A DNA stretch of 64,000 nt from Pedobacter borealis DSM 19626 (GCF_000708285.2 NZ_JAUG01000012.1:1-64000), one strand, 5' to 3'; positions 1 through 9,262 are shown, counted from the first letter of the stretch. Notes: a model not told the origin generated them from the sequence alone. Made by a program: numbers and translations.

Positions 1-556
1 TTATAAAAGAATCTGAAGTTAAGATATGTTTTTAGCCTCTAAATGATGAAATCGTTATTGCGAGGCAGAACAAGCTTCATGCTCACGCTCGTTTCTAACG
101 AGTGTGAAAATAACCAATCGTTTTAACGATTAAATTATCGTTTAGCACAAAGGTCTAATGCGATTGTTTTTTTTTAGAAAAACAAGGCCTGTGGTGCTTC
201 GGTTATACCAGTCCCGCCCTTTGCTTAATCCCGATAAAATTATAACGATAAAAAAAATCACTTAAATCGGGATAACGCTGTCGGTCGGGTTTATTTTACC
301 ATAGATAGCAGTACTGTTGTAGCCCCCTAAGCCCGATCGAAGCGAGATGCCGATTATTTCAATCGGCAGAAGCGGGAGCGGGACTACAAAGAACCAATAG
401 CTTCTGCAATTGCCTTCCAATAAAAGAAAAATTGTTTATCACGATAGAAAATTAACAATTCGCGCTCACGCGCGTTTCTAACGAGTGTGAAAATAACAAA
501 TCGTTTTTAACGATTCACTATTACTTTTTTACTAAAATTTTTAGTAAATTTGATTT
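1..556. repeat. Gene-free left edge with a duplicated ~51-bp segment and palindromic intergenic DNA
   Basis: No convincing gene is seen. A ~51-bp segment at 81-131 recurs at 464-515 with only a few changes; it begins GCTCACGC and ends TTTTAACGATT. Between the copies lie GC-richer hairpin stretches (for example around 330-385, where GATCGAAGCGAGATGCCGA is followed by a near-complementary GAAGCGGGAGCGGG run). Such stretches are typical of dispersed intergenic repeats in this group. The right copy ends about 40 bases before the next gene, so it may overlap that gene's promoter. Confidence 0.6.
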
Positions 557-1126
557 ATGGAAAACCTATTTTTAGTGTGTTTAGTGCCTTCCGTTTCTGT
601 TGTAGAAGACATCGATGAAATTAGAACATACATTTCAGAGAAATTTAATGTGTATGAATCATTAAAACGGCCTGCCCACATCACCTTATACCCTCCGGTA
701 AAACTATCAGCTTACGATGCAGAAAAAAGATTTTTTAAAGCTTTAGCAGATGCCGCTTTCTGTCAGCCATTTATACAGGTACTCCGAAACTTCAATTCAT
801 TTCTAGAGCATACCTTTTATCTTGATGTTGAACAAAATGAGGGCTTAATGAGCCTGGAAAAACAGATTACTAAAGCATTACAACCTTTAAAACTGATAGC
901 GAAAAAAGAAAAATTCAATCCGCATTTAACTTTAGCCTTTAGAGATGTAAAACCACCCATTTTCAAACAGATTTCTGCCGAATTTAAAGACCGGAAATTT
1001 AAACGCGAGTTCCCAGTTTCATCCTTTTCTGTTTACAAACACATGGATAAAAGATGGCAACCTTTTAAAGAATTTTCATTTAAAGATCCGAATACCAAAC
1101 CTAAAGCATTAAGCCTTTTCGGTTAA
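557..1126 (+). CDS. 2'-5' RNA ligase family (2H phosphoesterase) protein
   Basis: The 189-residue product carries the two HxTx motifs that define the 2H phosphoesterase superfamily: HITL at residues 41-44 and HLTL at 123-126, the second inside the typical N-P-H-L-T-L-A context. Family members hydrolyse or ligate 2'-5' or cyclic phosphodiester bonds in RNA or nucleotides; the substrate here cannot be read from sequence. The length is normal for a single-domain cytoplasmic 2H protein. It stands alone, converging tail to tail with tamL one base after its stop. The ATG follows an A/T-rich leader without an obvious Shine-Dalgarno, which is usual in Bacteroidota. Confidence 0.88.
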   Translation: MENLFLVCLVPSVSVVEDIDEIRTYISEKFNVYESLKRPAHITLYPPVKLSAYDAEKRFFKALADAAFCQPFIQVLRNFNSFLEHTFYLDVEQNEGLMSLEKQITKALQPLKLIAKKEKFNPHLTLAFRDVKPPIFKQISAEFKDRKFKREFPVSSFSVYKHMDKRWQPFKEFSFKDPNTKPKALSLFG

Positions 1127-1127
1127 T

Positions 1128-3560
1128 TTAGAATGGCATACCAATACCAAAGTTGTACTGTAGAAAACGATAGGTATCAGGCCCGTGTGTGGCGTTATAG
1201 CTATTTTTAAAATCTCTGGCCCCAGATAAAAATTTGCTGATTACCCACTGGTCTGATCCGATAAACTGAGGATCTTTAAGTTTTAGTCCCACATCAAACC
1301 TGAAAACAAAATACTGAACATCGTACCTTAAACCAACACCTGTACCAATAGCAATTTGCTTAGCCAATTTACTCAGCTTAAACACAGTCAATTCATCCAA
1401 TTCAGGGTTTTCAAGTGTAATAGACTCTCCTCTGCGGATATTCCAGATATTTCCGGCATCAACAAACGCGGCTCCTTTCAAAGTAGCCCCGAAAAATTTC
1501 CGGGCAAGCGTAAACCGATATTCAAAATTAGTTTCTATCCGTAAAGTACCCAATTGATCTAGCCCAAAAACAGCCTTCCGCACTTCATCGCTGGCAAGTA
1601 CCTGTCTATTATAATTACCTGGACCGATGGTTCTGGCCTGCCAAGCCCTTAAGCCGTTAGATCCACCGGCGAAAAATTGCTTTTCGAAAGGAATACCCGT
1701 TAAAATTGAATTACCATAAGCGTAGGCTAATCCGGTGTTTAAACGGGCAATAAATTGCCTTTCGCCACCCAAATGTTTATACCACCTAATATCTACCTCT
1801 GGTCTGGTGTACTGGTTAAAAGGCAAGCCTAATATCTTTGCTGGGTCGTTGTTTGCCGGATCATGCTTTGAACCTGTTAGCTTAGATATGCCTTGCAACA
1901 TATTGCCTGCAATATCCATCCCTGCCCTTAAATAAACAAAAGTTCTCAGTTGGTTTAACTTATCCGCATTCAAGGTGTAGGTATATTTCATACCCAGTGT
2001 TAAATCTTTACGATCGAGCAGAGAAGAATAATAAAGGTTGTTAAAGCGGGTAATTGCATCCACTTTTGATGTATCGAGGTTACCAAAACGGTACTCAAAA
2101 TTTAATGGGGTAAAAGAGTGCAGCTTAGATTTGGTTTCAAACCAATCGTAAGTAATGGAGTTGATAAAAATCCTTCTTACCGAAACATCTTTTTGTAAGG
2201 CATAAATGTAACTGGTTGCAAAAGTAGTGTGCGGCATTCCGTTTCCACCTAAAACAGGGTTATAGAAAGGGATCATCAATCTCGGTACCGAAATACTCGC
2301 ACTGATTGAAAAATCGCGCTGATAAATATCACTAAAAACCTTGGCACCGTTACCTATACGCGATTGCAAACCACCTTTTACCTGGAGTTCAAATCGTTCT
2401 GCACCTCTAAAAATATTGTTGTTAGTATAGGTATTTCCGAGGGTAAACCCAACGGTACCACCATTAAACGGAACCTCGCCCTCCACACGGTTACTCATTA
2501 CCTTTTGGGGAGTGAGCAAAATGATCGCATTGATTTTATTTGAGGTACTGTCCCTTCTGAAATAATCGATCTTTACGTTTTTGAAAACATTTAGCTCATA
2601 TAAGCGATCGTAAGTAAGATTTTCATTCCGGATGTCATAAAGGTCACCTTGCTTCAGAAAATCGTAACGAACGATCGGATTACGCCTGTACCGCTTAGAG
2701 AAATCGGTATAAATAATCCCGTTCAAAGTATCTTTGCTTAATTTATATCTTGCCGAATCGGGCAAACCATCAGGATTTGGCGCAATTAACAAATGCGTGT
2801 AACCAATATTAAACTGCTTATGCGGGCCATTTGCAGGATCTGTTACATTAAGATTTAAATCTATTTTGTTAGTCTTAGAGCTGGGTTCAGCACCATATAC
2901 ATCGAAATTTACATAAGGTCTTAAGAAATAGAAATATCCATTTTCTTTCATAATGCGATAAATCTGCTCCCTTTCGTAAGTTAAAGAGTCTTCATCGTAC
3001 TGCATTCCCTTGTGTAAATGGGATATTTTAGCCTTATTCGATTCGTAAAGGTTCCTAATATTTGCATTTGGTATCGAATCAGAAAGTTTCTCAATAAAAT
3101 AAGCAGGACCAGGTTTGGCACTGAATACAATTTCGGCCTTTTTATCCGCAATCTTGATGGCAGAAGTTACTTCGGCCTGGCGGTAGCCCTTACTTTTTAA
3201 AAACTTCTGTATCTGTGTTCTGGAAATTTCGACCAATGTACTATCTAAAATAGCAGGTGGTGTACCAAATGGTTTGATATCGCTGGTTTTATACCGACCA
3301 TCTTTTGTATTGAACAAATTGTACAAAGGCACATTGATACTCAACTTAGATGCCGGCCTGATATCTTTCTGAACATAATTGTAAGCCTGTTCTTCAAATT
3401 TAGCATCAACACTATCAATAGTTACCTTTTTCACTATCGATTGATAGTCGGCAATGTATTTAGTTGATGAGCAGGCCTGAATTAAAACAATAATAAATAG
3501 TAATATTGCAGTGCTTTTCAGTTTAATATTTATTGAGTTTTGGTATGCTTTCAAAATCAC
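1128..3560 (-). CDS. tamL: TamL-like outer-membrane BamA-family lipoprotein
   Basis: An 810-residue product starts with a short hydrophobic signal and a lipobox (LIQAC, Cys about residue 30), followed by POTRA-like segments and a long C-terminal Omp85 barrel ending in Phe (GIGMPF), as outer-membrane proteins do. In Bacteroidota a lipidated BamA/TamA homologue (TamL) partners TamB in envelope assembly. The barrel repeat G-G-S-N-G-L-R-A-W-Q near two thirds of the protein is the Omp85 signature region. Only GTG (3560) or TTG (3554) starts are available, and both overlap the divergent methyltransferase start at 3545. Family assignment is strong; the TamL versus BamA label is inference from the lipobox. 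Confidence 0.85.
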   Translation of the reverse strand: MILKAYQNSINIKLKSTAILLFIIVLIQACSSTKYIADYQSIVKKVTIDSVDAKFEEQAYNYVQKDIRPASKLSINVPLYNLFNTKDGRYKTSDIKPFGTPPAILDSTLVEISRTQIQKFLKSKGYRQAEVTSAIKIADKKAEIVFSAKPGPAYFIEKLSDSIPNANIRNLYESNKAKISHLHKGMQYDEDSLTYEREQIYRIMKENGYFYFLRPYVNFDVYGAEPSSKTNKIDLNLNVTDPANGPHKQFNIGYTHLLIAPNPDGLPDSARYKLSKDTLNGIIYTDFSKRYRRNPIVRYDFLKQGDLYDIRNENLTYDRLYELNVFKNVKIDYFRRDSTSNKINAIILLTPQKVMSNRVEGEVPFNGGTVGFTLGNTYTNNNIFRGAERFELQVKGGLQSRIGNGAKVFSDIYQRDFSISASISVPRLMIPFYNPVLGGNGMPHTTFATSYIYALQKDVSVRRIFINSITYDWFETKSKLHSFTPLNFEYRFGNLDTSKVDAITRFNNLYYSSLLDRKDLTLGMKYTYTLNADKLNQLRTFVYLRAGMDIAGNMLQGISKLTGSKHDPANNDPAKILGLPFNQYTRPEVDIRWYKHLGGERQFIARLNTGLAYAYGNSILTGIPFEKQFFAGGSNGLRAWQARTIGPGNYNRQVLASDEVRKAVFGLDQLGTLRIETNFEYRFTLARKFFGATLKGAAFVDAGNIWNIRRGESITLENPELDELTVFKLSKLAKQIAIGTGVGLRYDVQYFVFRFDVGLKLKDPQFIGSDQWVISKFLSGARDFKNSYNATHGPDTYRFLQYNFGIGMPF

Positions 3561-4291
3561 AGATTAGTTTTATAAAGTCGTTACATCAAAAAAAATACCG
3601 TAAAGAACATGGTTTATTTATTGTTGAAGGTATAAAATCCATAAAAGAATTTTTTCAATCAAGCTACCAGATCCATACTATATTTTACAACAGCGATCAA
3701 TACAATTTGTTACCCAAATTGCCTGCAAATATAAACTTATTTGAAGTAAAGAACGCCGAATTAGATAAGATTAGTACACTGCAAACGCCACAAGGCTTTT
3801 TAGCACTCATTCATATCCCAAAAAACAGAGAATTAGCGTTAACAGCGCTAAAAAATCAGTTCACTTTGGTTTTAGATGGCGTTCAGGATCCAGGTAATAT
3901 GGGTACCATTATCAGAACGGCAGATTGGTTTGGCTTTAAAAACATCATCTGCTCTGCTGATTGTGTAGAAGTATTCAATCCAAAGACCGTACAGGCCACA
4001 ATGGGTTCTTTGGCGCGGATAAATATTTATGAAGCAGATCTGCCAGCCTTGTTAGAGAAAAATACCATCCCTGTATTTGGGGCGTTGTTAGATGGCGAAT
4101 CGATTTACAAAACGCAATGGGGAGCAGAAGGATTGGTGATTTTGGGCAATGAAGGAAAAGGAATATCGGCAGAAGTGATCAAAAAAATAAATAAACCAGT
4201 AACCATTCCGAGAATTGGGGAGGCCGAATCGTTAAACGTGGCAGTAAGTGCGGCAATCTTTTGTGCTGAGTTAGTGCGAGTTCGAAATTAA
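3545..4291 (+). CDS. SpoU/TrmH-family RNA 2'-O-methyltransferase
   Basis: The protein has the N-terminal SpoU substrate-binding segment (GLFIVEGIKSIKEF) and the C-terminal SPOUT knot motifs: LDGVQDPGNMGTIIRTADWFG (motif 1), VILGNEGKGIS (motif 2) and IPRIGEAESLNVAVSAAI (motif 3). These enzymes use S-adenosylmethionine to methylate ribose 2'-OH groups of rRNA or tRNA. Position 3545 (ATG) fits the family N-terminus; an upstream in-frame TTG at 3533 adds only four residues. Its start overlaps that of divergent tamL, so its promoter must lie inside tamL. The exact RNA target cannot be told from sequence. Confidence 0.9.
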   Translation: MLSKSQISFIKSLHQKKYRKEHGLFIVEGIKSIKEFFQSSYQIHTIFYNSDQYNLLPKLPANINLFEVKNAELDKISTLQTPQGFLALIHIPKNRELALTALKNQFTLVLDGVQDPGNMGTIIRTADWFGFKNIICSADCVEVFNPKTVQATMGSLARINIYEADLPALLEKNTIPVFGALLDGESIYKTQWGAEGLVILGNEGKGISAEVIKKINKPVTIPRIGEAESLNVAVSAAIFCAELVRVRN

Positions 4292-4303
4292 ATTGCGATA
4301 TTA

Positions 4304-4334
4304 TTTGCGGGCTAACTAATAATTGCTATTTTTG
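4304..4334 (+). promoter_or_regulatory. Promoter of tRNA-Cys (-33/-7 Bacteroidota type)
   Basis: TTTG at 4304-4307 is separated by exactly 19 bases from TATTTTTG at 4327-4334. This matches the Bacteroidota sigma-ABfr consensus TTTG-N19-TAnnTTTG. The predicted start of transcription falls a few bases before the tRNA 5' end at 4351. Confidence 0.75.
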
Positions 4335-4350
4335 CAGCCTTGAATTTAAG

Positions 4351-4424
4351 GGTCGAGTGGCCGAGTGGCTAGGCAGAGGTCTGCAAAACCTTCTACAGCG
4401 GTTCGAATCCGCTCTCGACCTCCA
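4351..4424 (+). tRNA. tRNA-Cys (anticodon GCA)
   Basis: The acceptor arm pairs GGTCGAG (4351-4357) with CTCGACC (4414-4420). The anticodon stem 4376-4380 pairs with 4388-4392 around a seven-base loop with GCA at 4383-4385. The T arm contains GTTCGAATCC. The discriminator base is T (4421), the known cysteine identity element, and CCA is encoded at 4422-4424. It is followed by a small gene, probably co-transcribed. Confidence 0.97.
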
Positions 4425-4458
4425 TTTGTACAAATAAAATAATTAAAAGGTTATTACC

Positions 4459-4629
4459 ATGGCAGTTACCAGATTAAAAAGAAAAGACAGAAGAAATAAA
4501 AATACAGCTCACCAAGAGGTAGCATTTTTAAAGAGAGCAACCAATATCGAGTTGGGAAGCCGCTCTGCACAACCTAAAAACGATCAATTAGCTAAAAACA
4601 ATGCTGTTTTAGCTGCTTTGGCAAAATAG
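4459..4629 (+). CDS. Small basic conserved protein (56 aa)
   Basis: A 56-residue frame opens with MAVTRLKRKDRRNKNT and ends NNAVLAALAK. The N-terminal third is strongly basic (many Lys and Arg) and the rest is short and helical-looking, so RNA or ribosome contact is possible, but no function is known to me. Support for a real gene comes from the short gap after tRNA-Cys, a clean ATG, and a strong intrinsic terminator 30 bases after the stop. It probably shares the tRNA-Cys promoter. Confidence 0.8.
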   Translation: MAVTRLKRKDRRNKNTAHQEVAFLKRATNIELGSRSAQPKNDQLAKNNAVLAALAK

Positions 4630-4659
4630 TTTTTAGAAATTTCTTCTTAAAGAATTTAA

Positions 4660-4690
4660 AGCATCCTTCTGATCAAAGGATGCTTTTTTT
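4660..4690 (+). terminator. Intrinsic terminator after tRNA-Cys / small gene
   Basis: AGCATCCTT (4660-4668) pairs perfectly with AAGGATGCT (4676-4684) across a seven-base loop, followed by a run of six T (4685-4690). Confidence 0.9.
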
Positions 4691-4761
4691 ATGCACGGAT
4701 ATTTTTAATGCACCAGGAGATAAAAGAATAAATAAAATAAATCCCGATAACCTGCCAATCA

Positions 4762-5754
4762 TCATTCATCCACATTCATCTGGAAGGGCGGAAATATTGT
4801 CCAGGTTATACCAAAACTTAATGTCCTACCCGAATCAACAAAGCGATAATTGTAATTATCATGCCCAAAAGTATAATTGGCAAAAAAACCAAACGCTTTC
4901 GTTTTTGGAAATGGATAAATGGCAAGTATGGTTTCACTTCTAAAAGGATCCACAAAAGGATGCGCACCTTGAATAAGCTCCATCCGCTCCGCAACAGAAG
5001 CACGAACATTTTTCAATTGCTTAATATATTCATATCGGAGCTGCCACCGGTATCGCCCGTAGATCCGAATATCGTTTTCGGTAAAACCACCGAAATTACC
5101 TATACCCAAAAACCGGTTATGGTACAACAAAAGCCCGCCTGTAACAGAATGCGTTCTTGAAGGTAAATTTTCAGAACTATTTTTATTATTCCGGTAATTA
5201 ATCAGCAGTTCGGTGAGATTAGTGGAAAAATTTGCACTTCTACGGTTCAGGATTGCCGAAAGATTGGTTTCAGGCGTAATTTTATTATAAAGCGCCTCAC
5301 TTTCCGGTGATCCATCAACTAGGGTCTCAGAAAAGGCACTTCCAGACTGCCCATTCGAATAATGACCACTTTCTAAGGAAATGGCAATAAAATTATTGTC
5401 ATTTAACCTGCGCATCATTTGGCCACCAAGCTGTACCCTATACGAGGGCATAATCACAGGCAAAGACTCACTATCATACATTCTAAGCTGCGATCTAAAA
5501 GCTACATATGCAGCGAATACGTTTCTTTTCAAAGGTTTTTCCATTAAACCTTTCTCAATATTATTAAAAAAGCTGTAACGTACATTTGGGTTTGCTTCGA
5601 AAACAAGTTTTTCGGAAGAAAGCACACTGGTTTTATAACCTAGATTTGCATCTTCACCAATCGGATAATACTCGTGGAAATCATTAAAGCCCTTCTGAGC
5701 TTTTACTGAAAATACTACACAAGCGAACAACAGCGTTAAAATATTTTTTTTCAT
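4762..5754 (-). CDS. Outer-membrane barrel protein with an OMPLA/PagL-like HxSNG motif
   Basis: From ATG 5754 the product is about 330 residues with a clear signal peptide (MKKNILTLLFACVVFSVKAQ). The mature part alternates hydrophobic and polar residues in short strands, as in a beta-barrel. At about residues 131-135 it reads GHYSNGQSG, resembling the catalytic His-x-Ser-Asn-Gly of outer-membrane phospholipase A and the His-x-Ser of lipid A deacylases; a possible Asn ligand lies further on in NFSTNL. Phospholipase or deacylase activity is inference from this short match. A longer frame starts at 5793 but adds residues before a good signal peptide. The gene follows the small gene 5765-6046 with about 10 bases between. 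Confidence 0.65.
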   Translation of the reverse strand: MKKNILTLLFACVVFSVKAQKGFNDFHEYYPIGEDANLGYKTSVLSSEKLVFEANPNVRYSFFNNIEKGLMEKPLKRNVFAAYVAFRSQLRMYDSESLPVIMPSYRVQLGGQMMRRLNDNNFIAISLESGHYSNGQSGSAFSETLVDGSPESEALYNKITPETNLSAILNRRSANFSTNLTELLINYRNNKNSSENLPSRTHSVTGGLLLYHNRFLGIGNFGGFTENDIRIYGRYRWQLRYEYIKQLKNVRASVAERMELIQGAHPFVDPFRSETILAIYPFPKTKAFGFFANYTFGHDNYNYRFVDSGRTLSFGITWTIFPPFQMNVDE

Positions 5755-5764
5755 ATTTTGGGTA

Positions 5765-6046
5765 TTAAAGCATAATATTTTCAATTTTATCAAACAGAGT
5801 CGGGTCTATCTTTCCTGTATATATACGGGAGCCCGATGCTATTTTATTAAAATACCATAAATAGGTAAACCCTTGTTGATTCAACTCAGCAATCAATGAT
5901 TTCCTGAGATCAATGGAAGTTATTTCCAGAAAAAAAGTTGCATCAATCCGTTCTACTATCGCACCAGACTGAGCGATAAACGTCTTGATGTTATTGAGTT
6001 GGGCTTCAGAAGCTCCCGTTACCACAAGAACATTGGCATACAACAT
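5765..6046 (-). CDS. Hypothetical protein, 93 aa
   Basis: The product (MLYANVLVVTGASEAQ...) has no signal peptide and looks like a small alpha/beta fold. It opens with a hydrophobic strand (NVLVVTGA), a helix, then a second strand (ERIDATFFLEIT). No family is recognised. It lies just upstream of, and in the same direction as, the barrel gene, so the two are probably one transcript. The 259-bp gap upstream, to the divergent AlkD-like gene, holds the promoters of both. Confidence 0.6.
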   Translation of the reverse strand: MLYANVLVVTGASEAQLNNIKTFIAQSGAIVERIDATFFLEITSIDLRKSLIAELNQQGFTYLWYFNKIASGSRIYTGKIDPTLFDKIENIML

Positions 6047-6305
6047 AACTAGCTTATTTTAAGATATTTAATTAATAACTGTATTAAATCTATGCTTAAA
6101 GCAGGGCCTGCACAATACCTAGTATTAAGTATTTTTGAAAGATATTTAATGGAGGCGCGATTTTAGTTATCATTAATTACAGAAATCAGATGGACGGAAT
6201 AGTGCTTCTAAAAGAAATCATCTGGATATTTTCCAAGTGCAACCATCTTTTTGTACGATTAAAAAAACTTAATTTTATATTATTGTTCATTTATATTGAA
6301 AGTAC

Positions 6306-6971
6306 ATGAATCTTAAAAATACTTTAGATCAGCTTAAATCACTTGCAGATGTGAAAGTCCGCGCCATGCATATTAAGAACGGCGCCAGAGAAAATATTTT
6401 TGGCGTTAAAATGGGCGACATCAGGGCAATAGCCAAAAAGATCAAAACCGATCATGAACTTGCACTTCAACTCTGGGAAACTGAAAACATCGATGCCCGA
6501 TTGCTGGCCATCTTAATCCTTAAACCAAAATTGCTATCTGCAGAACAGATTGAGCAAATGGTAGCTTCAGAAACTTTTACCTGGGCAGCTGATTGGTTTT
6601 ACAATTACATTGTTAAAGAATACCCTGATAAGGAACAATTTAGGGAAAAGTGGATGAATTCAGAAAATATTATGCTGGCCCGTGCAGGCTGGAGTTTAAC
6701 CAGCGGACGTATAACCAGAGCACCTGAAGGGATAGACATCCCAGCAATTCTCGATCGGATTGAAAAAGAAATGCCAAAAGTAGCACCAGAAATCCAATGG
6801 ACGATGAATACGGCATTGGCCCAAATTGGCATTAACCATCCTGATTATAGAGAAAGAGCCTTAGCCATCGGCGAAAGACTGGGCATATATCGCAATTACC
6901 CCGTTTCTAAAGGCTGTACTTCTCCATTTGCACCAATCTGGATTAATGAAATGGTAAGCCGGCAGAAATAG
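6306..6971 (+). CDS. DNA alkylation repair (AlkD-like HEAT-repeat) protein
   Basis: The 221-residue sequence contains the family hallmarks: an early FGVKMGDIRAIAKKI segment, helical repeats with ARLLAILILKP, TWAADWFYNYIV, ARAGWSLTSG, and the C-terminal NTALAQIG...YRERALAIGERLG region. AlkD relatives (PF08713) are HEAT-repeat DNA glycosylases that remove positively charged alkylated bases without flipping them; some members only bind nucleic acid. It is a single-gene unit, cytoplasmic, with no close functional neighbour. The substrate is not determinable from sequence. Confidence 0.85.
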   Translation: MNLKNTLDQLKSLADVKVRAMHIKNGARENIFGVKMGDIRAIAKKIKTDHELALQLWETENIDARLLAILILKPKLLSAEQIEQMVASETFTWAADWFYNYIVKEYPDKEQFREKWMNSENIMLARAGWSLTSGRITRAPEGIDIPAILDRIEKEMPKVAPEIQWTMNTALAQIGINHPDYRERALAIGERLGIYRNYPVSKGCTSPFAPIWINEMVSRQK

Positions 6972-7283
6972 TTATTTAGCCCGTAACGCAATATGTTTTT
7001 AATTAGTAAAGGTCTTCGAGAGGCTATCAATGACAGATTCTAATAGATTGGCCGTCTTTCCCGCGCAGGCGTATCGTATGGACACATCTTTTGTTAATTC
7101 TATATTTGTTTTTAGTGCACGTTCATTAGGGCGGTCGTCATGCTGAACTTGTTTTACAAGTATAAATAGTGTTTTCAATTGTCTTGTAGTACTACGTGGT
7201 CAGCATCTTTCCTGCAAGATAGACCCTGAAATAAATTACCTTCGGTGAGCTCGCTAAGGCTCGGTTCAGGGTGACGACTCTAT
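6972..7283. repeat. Gene-free spacer with degenerate palindromic repeat DNA
   Basis: No gene is visible. The stretch holds fragments seen elsewhere in the window, for example GACAGATTCTAATAGA followed by a GTCTTTCCCGCGCAGGCG run (compare 27070-27110 and 28160-28200), and GTCATGCTGAAC. It separates the convergent AlkD-like gene and pyrD. Confidence 0.5.
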
Positions 7284-8312
7284 TTAAACCAGCTCTTTAC
7301 AGATACTTTTGATCAACCCTGGTCCCTCATATATAAAACCAGTATACAATTGAACCAAACATGCGCCGGCATCTAATTTCTCTTTTGCATCTTTTGCCGA
7401 ATGAATACCACCTACCCCAATAATTGGAAATGCTTTGTTCGATTTCTCCGAAAGATAACGGATTACTTCTGTAGCGCGTTCTTTAACAGGTTTACCGCTT
7501 AAACCACCGGTTTGCGTAGTCAAGTCTTTTTCTGTAGCCAGATTTTCCCTGCTAATGGTTGTATTGGTGGCAATAATACCAGCAATTTTGGTTTCTGCAA
7601 CAATCTCAATAATATCGTCCAGTTGCGCGTCAGTTAAATCGGGTGCAATCTTCAATAAAATCGGACGTGAAATATCGTTTCTACGGTTGCGCTGCTGTAA
7701 GGTATTGAGGATTTTTTTTAACGGTTCTTTTTCCTGTAGCTCGCGTAAACCCGGGGTATTGGGCGAACTTACATTCACCACAAAATAATCGACCACATCA
7801 AAAAGACGATCGAAACATTTAATATAGTCGTTTACTGCATCTTCATTTGGGGTAGCCTTGTTTTTACCGATGTTTCCACCAACCACAATATCAGGATGTT
7901 TATCTTTGAGCAAGCGCAAACGCTCAGCCATTACATCTACGCCCTTATTGTTAAAGCCCATCCGGTTAATTAGAGCTTCATCACTAGGTAAACGGAACAT
8001 ACGGGGTTTATCATTTCCGGGCTGTGGCATTGGCGTTACCGTACCCACTTCGATAAATCCGAAGCCTAAATTGCTAAGCGGCTCGACATATTCTCCATTT
8101 TTATCAAATCCGGCGGCCAAACCAACAGGATTTCTGAATTTTATGCCAAAAACCTCACGTTCTAAACCTTTAATGTGAACATCAAAGCTGCTACGGATAA
8201 TGGTTTTACCAAGCGGAAATTTATCATTAAACCATTTTAACCGCTTCACTACAAAATAATGTACGTTTTCAGGGTCAAATTTGAAGAATATTGGTTTAAT
8301 AAGGCGATACAT
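7284..8312 (-). CDS. pyrD: Dihydroorotate dehydrogenase (quinone), class 2
   Basis: This enzyme oxidises dihydroorotate to orotate in pyrimidine synthesis, passing electrons to quinone at the inner membrane. The 342-residue length and N-terminal helical extension fit class 2. Motifs in order: [14 protein letters not shown] (about 61-74), [53 protein letters not shown] (catalytic Ser at 182-183), KIAPDL, IIATNTT, and the FMN phosphate-binding [19 protein letters not shown]. The ATG at 8312 sits directly after a TATCTTCG -7-like box on the minus strand. Confidence 0.95.
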   Translation of the reverse strand: MYRLIKPIFFKFDPENVHYFVVKRLKWFNDKFPLGKTIIRSSFDVHIKGLEREVFGIKFRNPVGLAAGFDKNGEYVEPLSNLGFGFIEVGTVTPMPQPGNDKPRMFRLPSDEALINRMGFNNKGVDVMAERLRLLKDKHPDIVVGGNIGKNKATPNEDAVNDYIKCFDRLFDVVDYFVVNVSSPNTPGLRELQEKEPLKKILNTLQQRNRRNDISRPILLKIAPDLTDAQLDDIIEIVAETKIAGIIATNTTISRENLATEKDLTTQTGGLSGKPVKERATEVIRYLSEKSNKAFPIIGVGGIHSAKDAKEKLDAGACLVQLYTGFIYEGPGLIKSICKELV

Positions 8313-8554
8313 GGCACGAAGATAAGAACTTAATACTAATTATGAAAAAAGGTTAATTGGTTCATTAGTTCAATAGCCATTCGTTCATTAGTCTAAGTGT
8401 CCAAATCCAACCCTGATCCTAATGTTGGTTCATGGTCAATGGTTTTATGGCCATGATCGATAACCTAGCAAGCTTGTTGACCATGAACCATCAACCCTAG
8501 GCAATCTGCCGCCCACCAATGACCAATGAACTAATGACTAATGAACCAACTTCT
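8313..8554. repeat. Short repeat-rich spacer (GGTTCATTAGT / ACTAATGAACC)
   Basis: The spacer between pyrD and the oxidoreductase gene has many copies of TTCATTAGT and its complement, plus GGTTCATGGTCAATGG near 8430 facing its near-complement around 8480, so it can fold into a long imperfect hairpin. No gene is seen. Confidence 0.5.
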
Positions 8555-9205
8555 CTAATATGCTGCCGTAAACTGCTCCTGGTGGTGTGCCTTATTTTCC
8601 AGCTCATCGGCAATAACGATTGCTAAATCTTCTACTGATAAAATAGAACGGCCTTCTTCATTAAAAACAGGGCTTGTTTTACCCAAGCGGTATTTCCCCG
8701 TACGACCGGTGGTGATGCCCTGGTGCATTTCAATAGCCGGACTAAAAAATAACCAATCTAATTCTTTCTCCTGTTTTAGCGTATTAAAATAATCTCTTAC
8801 TGCTGTTGCACCTGGCTTGTATTCTGTAGGGAAGTTCGGTCCGTCTACAATTTGGTGACCATCAATCTGCAAAGTACCCGCTCCGCCGATAAAAATGTAT
8901 CGTTTAACGCCCGATATCTTTACTGCAGCCTGAATGGCCTCTGCTCCCTGTACCGTATCATTATATAAATTCGGATTGGTCCAACCTGCGTTAAAAGCAC
9001 TTACCACTGCGTCGGCACCTTTTAAAACCGCTGTTAATTTTTCAGTATCCAAAACATCAACTGCGATTTTACTTACCTGATCATTGTTATTTTCAATTTT
9101 AGCGGTATCGCGTGCAATGGCGATCACTTCATTTCCACGACTTACCAGTTCGTTCAAAATGGCTTTGCCTACAAATCCAGAGGCTCCTATTAATGCTACT
9201 TTCAT
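8555..9205 (-). CDS. NAD(P)-binding atypical SDR / NmrA-like oxidoreductase
   Basis: The N-terminus MKVALIGASGFVGKAI contains the Rossmann GxxGxxG nucleotide-binding loop (G7-G13), followed by a second strand ending in arginine (EVIAIARD), which favours NADP(H). A YKPGATAVRDYF segment and WLFFSPAIEM complete the atypical SDR pattern. Length (216) is normal for the NAD(P)H-binding/NmrA group. An Rrf2-type regulator lies directly upstream, and a perfect palindrome (9244-9262) sits about 40 bases before this ATG. That suggests redox- or electrophile-responsive control. Substrate unknown. Confidence 0.85.
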   Translation of the reverse strand: MKVALIGASGFVGKAILNELVSRGNEVIAIARDTAKIENNNDQVSKIAVDVLDTEKLTAVLKGADAVVSAFNAGWTNPNLYNDTVQGAEAIQAAVKISGVKRYIFIGGAGTLQIDGHQIVDGPNFPTEYKPGATAVRDYFNTLKQEKELDWLFFSPAIEMHQGITTGRTGKYRLGKTSPVFNEEGRSILSVEDLAIVIADELENKAHHQEQFTAAY

Positions 9206-9243
9206 GTTATTTAATTTTTAAAAATTATTAATCTAATTTAAAT

Positions 9244-9262
9244 TGTAACATTTTTTGTTACA
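9244..9262. promoter_or_regulatory. Predicted Rrf2 operator upstream of the oxidoreductase gene
   Basis: TGTAACA (9244-9250) and TGTTACA (9256-9262) form a perfect palindrome with a five-base T spacer, 39-58 bases upstream of the oxidoreductase ATG. A second copy with the same TGTAAC-N7-RTTACA form lies at the start of the regulator gene (9692-9712). Confidence 0.7.
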
